Virus record (IMG/VR): IMGVR_UViG_3300035698_013823
Span: 1 to 34,364 of that record
Origin: a virus
Length of the DNA stretch: 34,364 nt
Reading direction: 5' to 3' (one strand)
Made by a program: the position numbers and the translations under genes. Position 1 is the first letter of the stretch. Each line of letters begins with the position of its first letter. The notes beneath the pieces are model-generated. The model ran no database searches. It worked only from the letters and a program-made list of their open reading frames with translations, and was not told the origin of the DNA. Of the stretch, positions 1 through 8,685 are shown piece after piece.

Positions 1-221
1 AAAACATTCGCAACAAAACTCCTGCCATCGTCACTCATTATACAATCTTTGCTGGCACGGGTACTTGACCCGGTGGTCACAATGTCCGATAATATCCTAA
101 CCACATCAAGCATAGTTAGCCTGTCTGGGACAAGATAATCCTCCTGCTCCAGGATGAGGTAAGCGCTATCTATGGCAGCACGCGATACACCAAACGGTAT
201 GACAACATTTTTACTGCTCAT
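1..221 (-). CDS. Unknown virion-operon protein, N-terminal part (cut by window edge)
   Basis: Reading leftward from an ATG at 221-219, the frame stays open to the window edge and gives about 73 residues starting MSSKNVVIPF. It begins two bases after the stop of the preceding tail gene, so it belongs to the same minus-strand operon. No motif is recognisable in the visible part. Its position downstream of the tape measure and two distal-tail candidates suggests a tail-tip or baseplate component, but that is inference from gene order only. Confidence 0.7.
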   Translation of the reverse strand, partial: MSSKNVVIPFGVSRAAIDSAYLILEQEDYLVPDRLTMLDVVRILSDIVTTGSSTRASKDCIMSDDGRSFVANV

Positions 222-223
222 AT

Positions 224-1222
224 TTAGGCTGATTCTCCAGCTACAACAAGTGTAGTACTGTTACCTGACAGGCTGGCCGCACCAGCAGGGACAACCCTTT
301 TCTCCCAAACAGGAATAGCGGCGGGGTGAGTCTGGAAAACTATCGTTTGCCCGTTTGTCCATGTTCCACCAAAGCCGGCGGACTCAAGAGTAAAATACGG
401 TTTGGTGAATGCCGGGTTGTTTGGTGAATAGTCGGTCCCTCTTGTGCCCGAGGCTAGTGCGCCGACGGTGTTACCCGATACCGTAAAATTAGTAGCGTCA
501 GCAAAGGTCAGTGTCCATGTTTGTTCGATACTTCCGATGTTGTCACAGATAACTGGATAGACGTCCTCATCATATGTTCCGATTGCCGTAGTCTCTACCC
601 AGTTACTTGACGAGCACTCAACATCAGACGGCGCATACACACTCATAACTCTTGCTGCGCCGCCAGCGTATGCCTCTGCTAATGTTTCTGTTGTGGTGAT
701 AGTTACATCATTGCCAGACACTGCGGGGGTTCCGCTAATTGTCATTATTTGCTCATTACCAGTTATTGCCGCTGCCGTAGCTTTGTCTGTAATCCTGATA
801 GTGTCCCCATTGACAAACATCCCGGCTATAGATGCGTCTTCAACTGTGACGACCAAGGCACTACCACCAACACTAACGCTTGTCTTTAACGTTCCACAGC
901 CATACATTCTTGGCGTCCCGATACTCGCTACTGTGTCAGTCTGTGTACCGGCAAAGAGGGTCACCCAATCATCTGCTGCCGTGACTACATCCAACCATAA
1001 CTGAGGATTTATAAGGGGTAAATCTGCATCATTTGCTACTTTTAAGAATAGCTTCCGGTATGTGGTAGAGCCTGCGACTCTTTCGGCAGCCAGCACATTT
1101 GGGAAAACGTTCTGAACAACACCAGAGGTAATCAGATTATTGGACATCCTTCCCCCGTTTGCCGTAGTGCTATCAACCACTGCCGATTTGTAAAACTTTA
1201 GTTCTGAGCTTAATATTGCCAT
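224..1222 (-). CDS. Probable distal tail structural protein
   Basis: The product is 332 residues, rich in Thr, Val, Gly and Ala and poor in charged residues, as is common for beta-rich virion proteins. It has no signal peptide or membrane segment. The start is supported by GAGG eight bases upstream. It lies third after the tape measure, where siphophages encode distal tail, hub or tip proteins. The family was not recognised by name, so the role rests on position and composition. It could also be a decoration or fibre-attachment protein. Confidence 0.7.
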   Translation of the reverse strand: MAILSSELKFYKSAVVDSTTANGGRMSNNLITSGVVQNVFPNVLAAERVAGSTTYRKLFLKVANDADLPLINPQLWLDVVTAADDWVTLFAGTQTDTVASIGTPRMYGCGTLKTSVSVGGSALVVTVEDASIAGMFVNGDTIRITDKATAAAITGNEQIMTISGTPAVSGNDVTITTTETLAEAYAGGAARVMSVYAPSDVECSSSNWVETTAIGTYDEDVYPVICDNIGSIEQTWTLTFADATNFTVSGNTVGALASGTRGTDYSPNNPAFTKPYFTLESAGFGGTWTNGQTIVFQTHPAAIPVWEKRVVPAGAASLSGNSTTLVVAGESA

Positions 1223-1225
1223 TTG

Positions 1226-1600
1226 TTATACCTCGATAAGAGTGACGGTTCCTGTAAATTTCTTGTTTGGTCCTTCTGGTTCCCAAGTATGAAAAGGTGT
1301 GAAGCTGGTTCCTGCTATTACAACACCATATATGTCGCCATTATAGTCCAATACCACTGGCGCTGCGAGCTGTTCTAGCGCCTTAATCTCTTGGATGTGA
1401 GACAAGCACCAAATGCCTTGCGTTGCTCCTGAGCCGTTCTGGGTTCCGAGCGTTAAACTTCTTCCAAGGTTGAGGGGCGTTGTTCGCACAACAGAAGTTC
1501 CGTCTATAGTTCTGACTTGTTCTACAGAGACTCGTGGTTGTGACTCCAAACCATCAAGATACATGTTTGCACTAATCGCTACGCCTCCAAGAGTCGTCAT
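1226..1600 (-). CDS. Probable tail protein downstream of tape measure
   Basis: This 124-residue protein begins MTTLGGVAIS and its ATG overlaps the tape measure stop as ATGA (1597-1600), so translation is coupled. The sequence alternates short hydrophobic strands and turns and ends in a strand-like GTVTLIEV, consistent with a small beta-sandwich tail component. Size and position resemble small distal tail or tail-completion proteins of siphophages. The exact family was not identified. Confidence 0.7.
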   Translation of the reverse strand: MTTLGGVAISANMYLDGLESQPRVSVEQVRTIDGTSVVRTTPLNLGRSLTLGTQNGSGATQGIWCLSHIQEIKALEQLAAPVVLDYNGDIYGVVIAGTSFTPFHTWEPEGPNKKFTGTVTLIEV

Positions 1601-4086
1601 GCTGCGTACCTCGCTTGCTCGCTAAACATTCTTGTAAGTTGCGCCACTGATTGTCTAGTTCCTTGAAGAGCTACTTTCTCTCCGTTGTTCAGCGAGAGAT
1701 TTATATCTACGGAATTTCCCTTGGACTTTTTCATTACCTCGTTGTGCGGTATTATCATTCCGTTAGTGTTTGGAATAAACTGCTCTTTCCCGTACTCACC
1801 CACAGTGTACTTTTTTCCCGCCTTAACTGGACCTCCGTAAGCTCTTGCTTCTCCTGAGCTTTTGTAAGGATTGTTGTTGGTGCTGTTTTGTGCGTCCTGC
1901 AATCGCTTATAGTCTTCCAAAACTAACCTTACCTGCTTGCCAAGATCTTCAACGCTAGACTGCATCTCTCCTGACACGCGAACCCACTCTCCGCCTATCT
2001 CTGTCCACACCCCGCCTATATTGTTTTCTTCCTCAATAAGCAGCGCCGCTTGTGCCGCCAAGTCTTTTATCTTTTCAGCGTAATCCGTCATCTTCTCTTT
2101 TACGGCTTCCATGCTCTTTGTTATTGAAGATTGGTGACTCTCCTCTAAGCCTATCAACTGCTCGCCAACAGCTTTTAGAAGATCCATTTTTTCAGCTCTT
2201 TGCTCGTCTGCTGACGTTATTTCTAGCGTTCCGTCTCTTTGAGCTTTTAACATTTTTTCGTAGTTTTTTCGTGCTTCTTCGTACGGTTTTGCGGCATCTC
2301 CGTACGCGTTTTGTCCGTTTCTAGTTATTTTCTGCTGATACTCCCAAACTCTTCTGGCGTTGTCTACATCCGCGCTGCTTACAGTTGCTTGTATGCCGTC
2401 AGTCTTAAGGGACGATATAAGTTCTTTCGCCTTCTCTAAGTAACTAACCTGTTCTTCTAAGTTTCCAGACTTAGCTGCACTCTCTGCCATGCTTCGGTAC
2501 TTGGCTATTGCTGCTGTGGTGTCGTCCCAAGCTTCTTCAGACGTCATTCCTTCAAGAGATATTCCTCTGAGCGCGTCACTGAGCGATTCTCTATTGTTTA
2601 GAATTTTGTCATCAATTTTTTTCAAATCGTCTGACAATTTTTCATAGTCGTCTAACGCTTTTGTTGATCCCGCGGAATAATCAGATAAGGCTTCTCCAAG
2701 TCCTGCAAGAGTTATTTGTACTTCTGTATCTCCTATCTCTTTTATTTTGTCACCAAGCTTTGCTGCTTGTCTCTCTGCTGCGCTGGTGTCAAGCTTTATG
2801 TCGAGATTTAATTCCTCAGCTAATGCGGCTATGCTTGCTTTAAATTTTGTAGCATCGCCGCCCAAAAAGCCTTGGTCTTGTCCTAAGCGAGGCCCTGTTG
2901 CTTTGTTTAGCTTCTCTTGTAATTCATTAAGCTCTATTAGTTGGTTTCTAAGCTTAAAGTAGTTTTTTCCATCTATAGATCCTACGTCAACTCCTGCGTC
3001 TTTTAACAGTCCAGAATTTACTTTTCCTGATAATTGATCCATAGACGATTGCGCCCACGCTGCCGCACTGACAAGATTGCTTAGTCCACCAAGAACTAAA
3101 TCAATAGCGCTTGTAACGTTGGTGGCCCATAGCGCCATTGTCGCTGGATCGTTAAAAGAATCGAACGTTGTCTTTAGCTTTAACGAAATTGAAGACAGTA
3201 TTTCTGCAGCAGCCGCATTAGTTCTTAATCCTGCCAGCGCTTCTGAAGCTGATACTATTACGCCGGCAAGAGAAGAAAAAGCACCATCTCCTTTTCCAAT
3301 ATGCACCATTAACTTAGTCCATTCTGTTCTAAGCAGCGTCACTGCTCCTGAGAATGACTTCATTCTAGCTTCAGCTGCTCCAGCGTGCAGCTTTTCTAGT
3401 TCTCCAAACATTTTTTTCAGTGCGCCAGTAGATTCAAGAGTTCCAGTCTTTATAAGATCAACCATATCAAACATAGTCATTCCAAGACCTCTCGCCATTG
3501 CTTTCATAGCTGTAGGTATTTGCTCTCCCAATTGCCTGCGAAGCTCTTCCATAGAGATAACGCCCTTACCGACCATCTGCTGAATAGCAATAGTAACCAA
3601 TTTGAATTGATCGCTATTGCCGCCAAAAGCAGCAACAGAGTCAGTAAGTATTTGCATTGTTCCTTCTAGCGGCTTCAAACCAGAAACAGTCAACTTTACA
3701 AAGGAGTCGGCCAATGCGTCTACAGAGAATGGAACCTTGGTTGAGAAGTCAAGAATATCTTTCATGGCTTTAGCGCCGCCAGCAATAGATCCTGTGGCGG
3801 TGTTCATCATGATTTGGAGCTGCTCCATATTATCGTTTATTGTGATAAAGCTGCCGGCCAAAGCACCAGCCCATCTTGTTATAGAGGCTGTCATATCTCT
3901 AAAACTAGGTGCGAACGCTCCAATTGTTCTGCTTATTCCAGCAATTTTACCCTGGAGTCCTCCAAAGTTTATAGTCTTAAACTTTCCAACGAGTTTGTCC
4001 GCAGCTTGTCCAGCCGACTTAAACTCGCTAGTTACACCGCGCAAGACTCCTACAGCGTTAGTATCTACCAGCAGTTCAACTCTCAT
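1597..4086 (-). CDS. Tape measure protein
   Basis: This 829-residue protein sets tail length and is threaded through the tail tube. Residues about 70-240 carry the conserved tape measure domain: an SFITINDNMEQLQ-like start, a PFSVDALADSF segment and a GVISMEELRRQLGEQIPTAMK segment, which I recognise from the TIGR02675-type family. Long helical, Lys/Glu/Ala-rich stretches follow, and the C-terminus holds a GKKYTVGEYGKEQFIPN segment. At about 0.15 nm per residue, a family rule of thumb, the tail would be near 120 nm. The gene overlaps the frameshifted chaperone reading frame by 11 bases, the usual arrangement. Confidence 0.93.
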   Translation of the reverse strand: MRVELLVDTNAVGVLRGVTSEFKSAGQAADKLVGKFKTINFGGLQGKIAGISRTIGAFAPSFRDMTASITRWAGALAGSFITINDNMEQLQIMMNTATGSIAGGAKAMKDILDFSTKVPFSVDALADSFVKLTVSGLKPLEGTMQILTDSVAAFGGNSDQFKLVTIAIQQMVGKGVISMEELRRQLGEQIPTAMKAMARGLGMTMFDMVDLIKTGTLESTGALKKMFGELEKLHAGAAEARMKSFSGAVTLLRTEWTKLMVHIGKGDGAFSSLAGVIVSASEALAGLRTNAAAAEILSSISLKLKTTFDSFNDPATMALWATNVTSAIDLVLGGLSNLVSAAAWAQSSMDQLSGKVNSGLLKDAGVDVGSIDGKNYFKLRNQLIELNELQEKLNKATGPRLGQDQGFLGGDATKFKASIAALAEELNLDIKLDTSAAERQAAKLGDKIKEIGDTEVQITLAGLGEALSDYSAGSTKALDDYEKLSDDLKKIDDKILNNRESLSDALRGISLEGMTSEEAWDDTTAAIAKYRSMAESAAKSGNLEEQVSYLEKAKELISSLKTDGIQATVSSADVDNARRVWEYQQKITRNGQNAYGDAAKPYEEARKNYEKMLKAQRDGTLEITSADEQRAEKMDLLKAVGEQLIGLEESHQSSITKSMEAVKEKMTDYAEKIKDLAAQAALLIEEENNIGGVWTEIGGEWVRVSGEMQSSVEDLGKQVRLVLEDYKRLQDAQNSTNNNPYKSSGEARAYGGPVKAGKKYTVGEYGKEQFIPNTNGMIIPHNEVMKKSKGNSVDINLSLNNGEKVALQGTRQSVAQLTRMFSEQARYAA

Positions 4087-4791
4087 CGGACTCCTTCTTT
4101 ACTTTTAATATTTCTGAGTAAAACTTGCGAGTTTGAAGGGACAAGCCTAACTTATCTTTTTTAGCAACTTTAAAGTAGTTGTCCATAGCGTAAGCAACTG
4201 CCAAGTCGTTTAAACTAACAGCGCCCATTGGCCCCATTATTGGTTGATCCCCACAAACGCTGTAAAGCTGAAGGATCGGTGAATTGTAAGGATGTACTTC
4301 AGGCTGGCACGTTATGCAAGGGCAGTTCACTCTGCCGTCATACACCTCTTCGCATGTTTCGCAATCAACTACTGCGTACCATCGTGCCAGCTCTTTTAGT
4401 TTTTTTCTGCTACCTTAAGTTCCTCTTCGCTCTCATCATAGAATTTGGCGTGTTCTTCGTCAACCCATTCCAAGAAACGCAGCTTTTTGTCTTCTAATCT
4501 TATGACGAAAGCTTCTGCATCTCTGAGATTCTTTTGCGTAAATTTCATTTCAACGCCTTTTGGGTCATACATGTGTCCCCAACCAGTGAGACATTGTCTT
4601 GCCATCATGTTTTCGCGCTTAAACGGATCAATTGAAACCATTACTTCGCTATTCTCGTTAAGTCCTGTGCTGTTGCACTTGGCTTCTATTTGCCCTATCT
4701 GGTGTAGCGTCAGCAATCTGATGTTTATAAATCCACCATCTTCGTCACCTGGGATATCTACTCGTTTTGTTTTTTCTAAAGAAAGTCTCAT
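4076..4791 (-). CDS. Tail assembly chaperone, long frameshifted form (GT-like)
   Basis: A -1 shift on A AAA AAC (4405-4399) takes ribosomes from the 131-residue frame into a frame that reads LKELARWYAVVDCETCEEVYDGRV and on to a stop at 4076, giving about 238 residues. The added part of about 107 residues contains a cysteine cluster (CETC, then CPCITC) that could bind zinc. The frame is open from the slip site to the tape measure start. The long form normally bridges G to the tape measure protein. Only a GTG at 4345 could start this frame independently, and it has no convincing ribosome site. Confidence 0.85.
4396..4791 (-). CDS. Tail assembly chaperone, short form (G-like)
   Basis: The zero-frame product is 131 residues, starting MRLSLEK and ending in VAEKN just before a TAA. 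I place the start at ATG 4791-4789 because GGAG lies six bases upstream; an in-frame GTG at 4803 sits upstream of that Shine-Dalgarno site. The gene lies between the major tail protein and the tape measure, the fixed place of the G/GT chaperone pair that coats the tape measure during tail assembly. It ends on a slippery heptamer that allows some ribosomes to make the longer form. Confidence 0.85.
   Translation of the reverse strand: MRLSLEKTKRVDIPGDEDGGFINIRLLTLHQIGQIEAKCNSTGLNENSEVMVSIDPFKRENMMARQCLTGWGHMYDPKGVEMKFTQKNLRDAEAFVIRLEDKKLRFLEWVDEEHAKFYDESEEELKVAEKN
4399..4405 (-). promoter_or_regulatory. Programmed -1 ribosomal frameshift site
   Basis: The minus strand reads GCA GAA AAA AAC TAA, which places a perfect A AAA AAC heptamer in the zero frame with the stop codon immediately after it. 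An AAGG sequence (plus-strand 4413-4416) lies seven bases upstream and could act as the Shine-Dalgarno-like stimulator known from other bacterial frameshift sites. No strong downstream hairpin is obvious by eye. Confidence 0.88.
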
Positions 4792-4823
4792 TTGTTTCTC
4801 CACATTAGGGTAGCGTATACAAA

Positions 4824-4873
4824 TGCCCCCTCTCCCTTGTCCACCACCCTAGGAGAACAAAGGATCAGGGGCA
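4824..4873 (-). repeat. Imperfect hairpin between major tail protein and chaperone genes
   Basis: On the minus strand TGCCCC, four unpaired bases and CCTTTGT pair with ACAAGGG and GGGGCA across a 16-base loop, giving stems of 6 and 7 base pairs with one G-U pair. No T-run follows. It sits in the gap after the highly expressed major tail protein gene and may stabilise or process the mRNA or attenuate transcription. The function is inferred. Confidence 0.5.
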
Positions 4874-4888
4874 AATTAAAAACGAACA

Positions 4889-5659
4889 TTAATCGCAATC
4901 AGCTATTCCGGTGTAACCTGAAACAACAAGCGGAGTTGCTCCGTGAAGTTGGGTTGTTGCTATTCCTGCAAAATCTGAAATGTCTGCAACATCGCCGACA
5001 TCCACCACAAACGTTATTGCTCCGGCAGCCACTGTAGCTATCTTAAGAGCCAAAGGCGGATTTCCATCCGCAAAGTCAATAAGACAAGAATCGTTGACTT
5101 CGAAGCCGTTGCTTATGAAGTTATTGCCTGAGTCTGCTAACGTCCTTGACGAAGCGGTGTAAGACAATGAAGCACCTCCACCAGGAGCAGTGTGCGCTAC
5201 GTAAAGCACAAACGCTCCACCAGGCATGTATGACAATGTTCCTTTGAAAATTCCGTTTGGACTGTCTACTTTTGGATCACTTACAGATCCTACGTAAAGC
5301 CCTGATGCTGGATCACTTATAAAGTCTGGTGCAGAAAAATCACAACCGCGCTTTACGTACAAGCGAACGTTCTGCATATTGGTGGAATTTAACGCCGCGT
5401 TGCGAAAGGCTTCCAAAGAAGCGTCTCCAGGGACGAAATTGTAATTGATGCTGGTTTCTTCGTAAGTTCCGCCAGAAGGAACTATAAGCGCAATGCGTCT
5501 GCCCATTTCTGCGACCACCTGCGTTTCCATTGAGAACCCAAGGCACAGGCCCATTCCTTGAAGCCCTCTTACCGCTTTCTCGTTAGGTGTGGCTGGATTT
5601 AATACTACTGCTGCGTTTTGAGCAGCTACAAAGTTTACTGCTGCGATCTTAATTGCCAT
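4889..5659 (-). CDS. Major tail (tube) protein
   Basis: The 256-residue product is rich in Ala, Val, Gly and Ser and beta-strand-like throughout, with the start MAIKIAAVNFVAAQN. The ATG has GGAGA seven bases upstream. It lies between the tail terminator and the G/GT chaperones, the standard slot for the tube protein that polymerises around the tape measure. A C-terminal portion from about residue 160 looks like an extra immunoglobulin-like region (GGGASLSYTASSRTLADSG). The assignment is by order and character rather than a diagnostic motif. Confidence 0.8.
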   Translation of the reverse strand: MAIKIAAVNFVAAQNAAVVLNPATPNEKAVRGLQGMGLCLGFSMETQVVAEMGRRIALIVPSGGTYEETSINYNFVPGDASLEAFRNAALNSTNMQNVRLYVKRGCDFSAPDFISDPASGLYVGSVSDPKVDSPNGIFKGTLSYMPGGAFVLYVAHTAPGGGASLSYTASSRTLADSGNNFISNGFEVNDSCLIDFADGNPPLALKIATVAAGAITFVVDVGDVADISDFAGIATTQLHGATPLVVSGYTGIADCD

Positions 5660-5670
5660 TTGTTATCTCC

Positions 5671-6084
5671 TTAACATGAGTTAGAATCGTCTTGCCCGTA
5701 AAAATAGGAATAAGATATTACAAGATTGTGTTGATATAAGTATCCACCTTCTGTGCGACCTACTGAATAAAGCTCAGACGTTCCAAACTCCATTCCTACG
5801 ACAGCGTTTGGAGAAAACACTACATCCAGCGCTGACGCTATTTCTCTTGCGCGCTCTGTGCCTATTCCTGACTTTGTGAAAATAGCCACAGTAATCAGTC
5901 CGTGAACCCTAGAGACTGAACCGGACATATCCATCGGCGTTGTGAGACTTGTATCGTCAAAAACTTCAAGATGCTCAGTGTTTACTGGTGCACTTTTTGT
6001 GTTTTCAAAGACTACAGGCACTGTAGTTACAGTGTTGTTGATCAATACTTCAATTTCTCGCCTTATGTGAGTGTAATCTATCAT
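5671..6084 (-). CDS. Tail terminator protein
   Basis: This 137-residue protein begins MIDYTHIRREIEVLI and contains a segment around residues 80-100 (GTERAREIASALDVVF) typical of the small phage proteins that cap the tail tube and join it to the head (DUF4128-like). It overlaps the upstream connector gene by four bases (ATGA, 6081-6084). It lies directly before the major tail protein, as expected. Confidence comes from length, position and this helix pattern. Confidence 0.72.
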   Translation of the reverse strand: MIDYTHIRREIEVLINNTVTTVPVVFENTKSAPVNTEHLEVFDDTSLTTPMDMSGSVSRVHGLITVAIFTKSGIGTERAREIASALDVVFSPNAVVGMEFGTSELYSVGRTEGGYLYQHNLVISYSYFYGQDDSNSC

Positions 6085-6470
6085 CTTATCATACCCAATC
6101 TTCTTTTAACATCGCTTTCAAAAAATTCACGAGCGTGAAGCAGCATATTGTGTGCGCTGGTGTTTCTGCTGCCTGATTCTAGATACTCTATATACGCTAC
6201 GTTGTTCCAAAAGTAAAACCGACTATCTTTGGTTATTCTAAAGTTAAACGCAGGTACCCCTGGCCTAGCTTGTACGCGCCTTACAGGGACATAAGAGCTT
6301 CTACGTGTTGTTGACAACTTCCACCCTGCTTGCGCTGTCCCTGTGTCTCTTGGAGTTCTATTAACAGCAACTCTGTACATGCCTTTTGCTGAAGCCGTGA
6401 TGGCTTGACTGGCTTTTGCTCCAAGTGCCTTCATTTCTGCACTAGCTTGATGTGTGTAGCTTATACCCAT
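6081..6470 (-). CDS. Neck / tail-completion protein (HK97 gp10-like)
   Basis: The 129-residue product has the features of the HK97 gp10-like neck family: an N-terminal helix with AVNRTPRDTGTAQAGW (about residues 34-50) and a later NNVAYIEYLESGSRNTSAHNML segment (about 90-110). The pattern of RTP, DTG, GW and YxxxLExG is the recognisable core. It connects head and tail during morphogenesis. It is flanked by overlapping connector and tail terminator genes. Confidence 0.82.
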   Translation of the reverse strand: MGISYTHQASAEMKALGAKASQAITASAKGMYRVAVNRTPRDTGTAQAGWKLSTTRRSSYVPVRRVQARPGVPAFNFRITKDSRFYFWNNVAYIEYLESGSRNTSAHNMLLHAREFFESDVKRRLGMIR

Positions 6471-6835
6471 GATTCTTTGTGTACAAACATTTCATAAGAA
6501 GCTCCGTACATATCTGTAGACACTTTCGCTATCTTGTGAGTCTCTCCTTTTGGAGTGACAACTAAATCTCCAGGAGAAGGTTCGTGTCCTTCAATGTGTA
6601 CGCCAGCAGCAATGATTGAAAAGTGTTTATCTGAAGAGATGTCTTTAATTTCTCTTTCTTCTACAATGGCCGCGCTTACCATGCTTATGCCTGTCAAATC
6701 GTCGTACACTACTTCCTTGACGCCAGTTGTTGCATTGTAAGATTCTGAGCTAAACTTTTTTAACGTATATAGTCCGTCTGTAAACTTAAGAATAACCCTG
6801 ACAGCCATCGATCGAAATTTATCTGCTTTTGTCAT
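6461..6835 (-). CDS. Head closure / head-tail joining protein
   Basis: I start this 124-residue protein (MTKADKFRSMAVR) at ATG 6835-6833 because it overlaps the upstream stop as ATGA; an earlier in-frame ATG at 6877 would overlap the upstream gene by 46 bases. It is a small beta-rich protein with SPGDLVVTPKGETHKI near residue 90, fitting head-closure connectors. It sits between the DnaT-like adaptor and the gp10-like neck gene. The family is inferred from order. Confidence 0.72.
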   Translation of the reverse strand: MTKADKFRSMAVRVILKFTDGLYTLKKFSSESYNATTGVKEVVYDDLTGISMVSAAIVEEREIKDISSDKHFSIIAAGVHIEGHEPSPGDLVVTPKGETHKIAKVSTDMYGASYEMFVHKESWV

Positions 6836-7263
6836 ACGCGCACCAATCCTAACCAACCAGGGGAAAGTCTTGTGCACTCTCCTAGCATTAGCGCATCAAT
6901 GCTCGATAAAGGATTACCAGACTCTATTGCGCCAAAAGTAGACCATCTTGTTGTTTCTAACAGTGGTCCTACTTTTCCGGTTATTTCGGTTATTCTGCCA
7001 GTCCGCTCAACTGCGGAGACAGGAGAAAATAGCAAGTTTAGACGATCTGCTTCTGCGTAATAAGCACAAGCCATTTTTAAATCGTCTGTCATTGTGGTTG
7101 TGTCAGTCCAGTCTATCGCAACACAAGACCAATACCTTTGCATATACAAGCTGGCCTTGAATATATGGGTAGACTTTTCTGGCGCTGTCAAAGCAAGCCA
7201 ATCGTCAGAAGCTTCGTTGTATTCATCCGCTTCTACTACTGTAATTAAGTTAAGAACTCCCAT
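6832..7263 (-). CDS. Head-tail connector (adaptor), DnaT_2-like
   Basis: The 143-residue product has the pattern of the family often annotated as putative DnaT-like phage protein: VVEADEYNEASDDWLALTA at the start, KASLYMQRYW in the middle and KMACAYYAEADRLNLL after residue 60. In virions these act as the adaptor ring below the portal. It follows a small charged protein and the major capsid gene, and its stop overlaps the next start. The DnaT label should not be taken as replication function. Confidence 0.75.
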   Translation of the reverse strand: MGVLNLITVVEADEYNEASDDWLALTAPEKSTHIFKASLYMQRYWSCVAIDWTDTTTMTDDLKMACAYYAEADRLNLLFSPVSAVERTGRITEITGKVGPLLETTRWSTFGAIESGNPLSSIDALMLGECTRLSPGWLGLVRV

Positions 7264-7277
7264 AGCCAGCCTTCACG

Positions 7278-7592
7278 TTAACTTTTTTTATTAGCTGCTT
7301 CCTCTTTACGCGCTTTTTCGCCCTTTGCATACAGCGCGTTCAACTCGTGCAGCGGAACAATCCTATCTTCGCCAGTTTCTTTTTCCTCGGTGATTCTGGC
7401 AGAAATTGGGCGATTTTTCAAAGCTTCCACTTGCTTTATTTCGCTTTCGCTGCTGACAGTATCATCGCCTAGAAGCTCTTTTTCGTCAGTTGTTCTTCCT
7501 TCAGAAACAACCCGCGCCTTATTAGCTTTTTCGCTGTAGGCTTTTTCCTCTGAAGCAGTCTTTTTTTCGCTACTTGCTTTTTTATCGACCAT
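7278..7592 (-). CDS. Small highly charged protein after the capsid gene
   Basis: This 104-residue protein is dominated by Lys, Glu, Ser and Ala with almost no hydrophobic core (MVDKKASSEKKTASEEK...), so it is probably disordered. The start has AGGAGA six bases upstream, directly against a strong hairpin. Its place between capsid and head-tail connectors is one where phages often encode small head proteins. No family was recognised. Confidence 0.7.
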   Translation of the reverse strand: MVDKKASSEKKTASEEKAYSEKANKARVVSEGRTTDEKELLGDDTVSSESEIKQVEALKNRPISARITEEKETGEDRIVPLHELNALYAKGEKARKEEAANKKS

Positions 7593-7602
7593 TGCGCTCT
7601 CC

Positions 7603-7639
7603 TATAGCGCGCTCTTTTTGTAAAAGAGCGCGCGCTATA
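7603..7639 (-). repeat. Very GC-rich perfect-arm hairpin after the capsid gene
   Basis: Arms TATAGCGCGCTCTTTT (7603-7618) and AAAAGAGCGCGCGCTATA (7622-7639) pair over about 16 base pairs with a two-base bulge and a three-base loop. On the transcribed strand no T-run follows; instead the next gene's Shine-Dalgarno (7598-7603) abuts the stem. It could protect the 3' end of capsid mRNA, terminate a share of transcripts, or set translation of the 104-residue gene. Confidence 0.7.
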
Positions 7640-7656
7640 TAAATTGTTTAAACAGC

Positions 7657-8661
7657 TTAATTATGCGTCAGAAACGCCATTGGGATATTTTTGCGGGTAA
7701 CCGCACGATCCCAGTTTGTTGCGAGAGCCAATTCTGCGAGTGTTGCAGATTGCCCAGCTACGTTGGCGGAAGTGAACGACATTCCGTAAGGGTGGATGAT
7801 GTCAGATCGACGAGAATGAAGAATGTCTTGTCCACCGCCGTAACCAGCACTTGGAATTCTTTCAAGTTCTGAAGGTATCATTGGGCTTCCTGCGCCATGA
7901 TCAAACGCACCGGCTCCGAACAATACTGTTAAGTATTTTGGAGAGTTTGTTCCAGTAGTAACTACCATGTCGTCGTCTACAATTATACGCTTTCCAAGAT
8001 AAGTAGCAACTTCAACTTCTCCTCGAGAATTTGGTATGACGGCTACCAAATTCTGCTTCATCAAAGCATTGTACGTAATTGAGTGCATTGCAATGGCAGC
8101 CAGTGCGCCTTGACTGTCGCCCATTGTCTGGCCAGCGTCCATAATTGCTTCCACGCCGATCAGCGTTGATGCTGCTGGAGACGCAACGTCAGAGTAAATA
8201 TTCTTAACCATGTCTGCGTCGTCATTTGCGATATTGTCGGCAAGTACGCCTCTTACTGCTGCCAACAAGCGGCGCTGCTGTTGTGTCACCCACCAATTGC
8301 TAATTCTGGCGGTAATAGCGGCCAAAGGATCGCGAAGAGCGAGCTCACGAGCAAGATCCATAGTTGACCATGAGTAATGCAGTGAAGCAAGTCGGTAAGT
8401 CATTTTCTTTTTAGCAATCTTGCCGGGTACAGAAAAGTGAGTAGGATCATCGTCAACTCGGTCAGGTTCTGTATCGATGTCAAGCGTACCGTAAAATGGA
8501 AGCTCTCCAATGTTTCCTCCAATGGCTGCCATCGCACTTAACATCGGGTTTGTCACCATAACGCCGGATGCAATAAATTTGTTTGTCTCATCGACTTTTT
8601 CGTCAATCACAGCGTTGAATACCAACGGATTGTAAATGTCTGCTAATTGTGTAACTGCCAT
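7657..8661 (-). CDS. Major capsid protein (HK97 fold, Gp13-like family)
   Basis: The 334-residue product starts MAVTQLADIYNPLVFNAVIDEKVDE and contains GELPFYGTLDI, YRLASLHYSWSTMDLAREL and the late RRSDIIHPYGMSF segment, a combination I recognise from the Gp13-like group of HK97-fold capsid proteins. It forms the icosahedral shell around the scaffold. GAGG lies eight bases before the ATG. A strong hairpin with a T-run stands between the scaffold gene and this one, so its expression relative to upstream genes may be tuned there. Confidence 0.88.
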   Translation of the reverse strand: MAVTQLADIYNPLVFNAVIDEKVDETNKFIASGVMVTNPMLSAMAAIGGNIGELPFYGTLDIDTEPDRVDDDPTHFSVPGKIAKKKMTYRLASLHYSWSTMDLARELALRDPLAAITARISNWWVTQQQRRLLAAVRGVLADNIANDDADMVKNIYSDVASPAASTLIGVEAIMDAGQTMGDSQGALAAIAMHSITYNALMKQNLVAVIPNSRGEVEVATYLGKRIIVDDDMVVTTGTNSPKYLTVLFGAGAFDHGAGSPMIPSELERIPSAGYGGGQDILHSRRSDIIHPYGMSFTSANVAGQSATLAELALATNWDRAVTRKNIPMAFLTHN

Positions 8662-8685
8662 TTGATTACCTCACATGGGGTTGAT

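Noticed and set aside
3077-4108. Long plus-strand frames (168 and 163 aa) opposite the tape measure gene
   Set aside because: They are antisense shadows of a well-supported minus-strand gene with a recognised domain.
4076-4345. Independent 89-aa gene starting at GTG 4345
   Set aside because: The frame is open back to the slippery site and lacks a good ribosome site, so it is better read as the frameshifted end of the chaperone.
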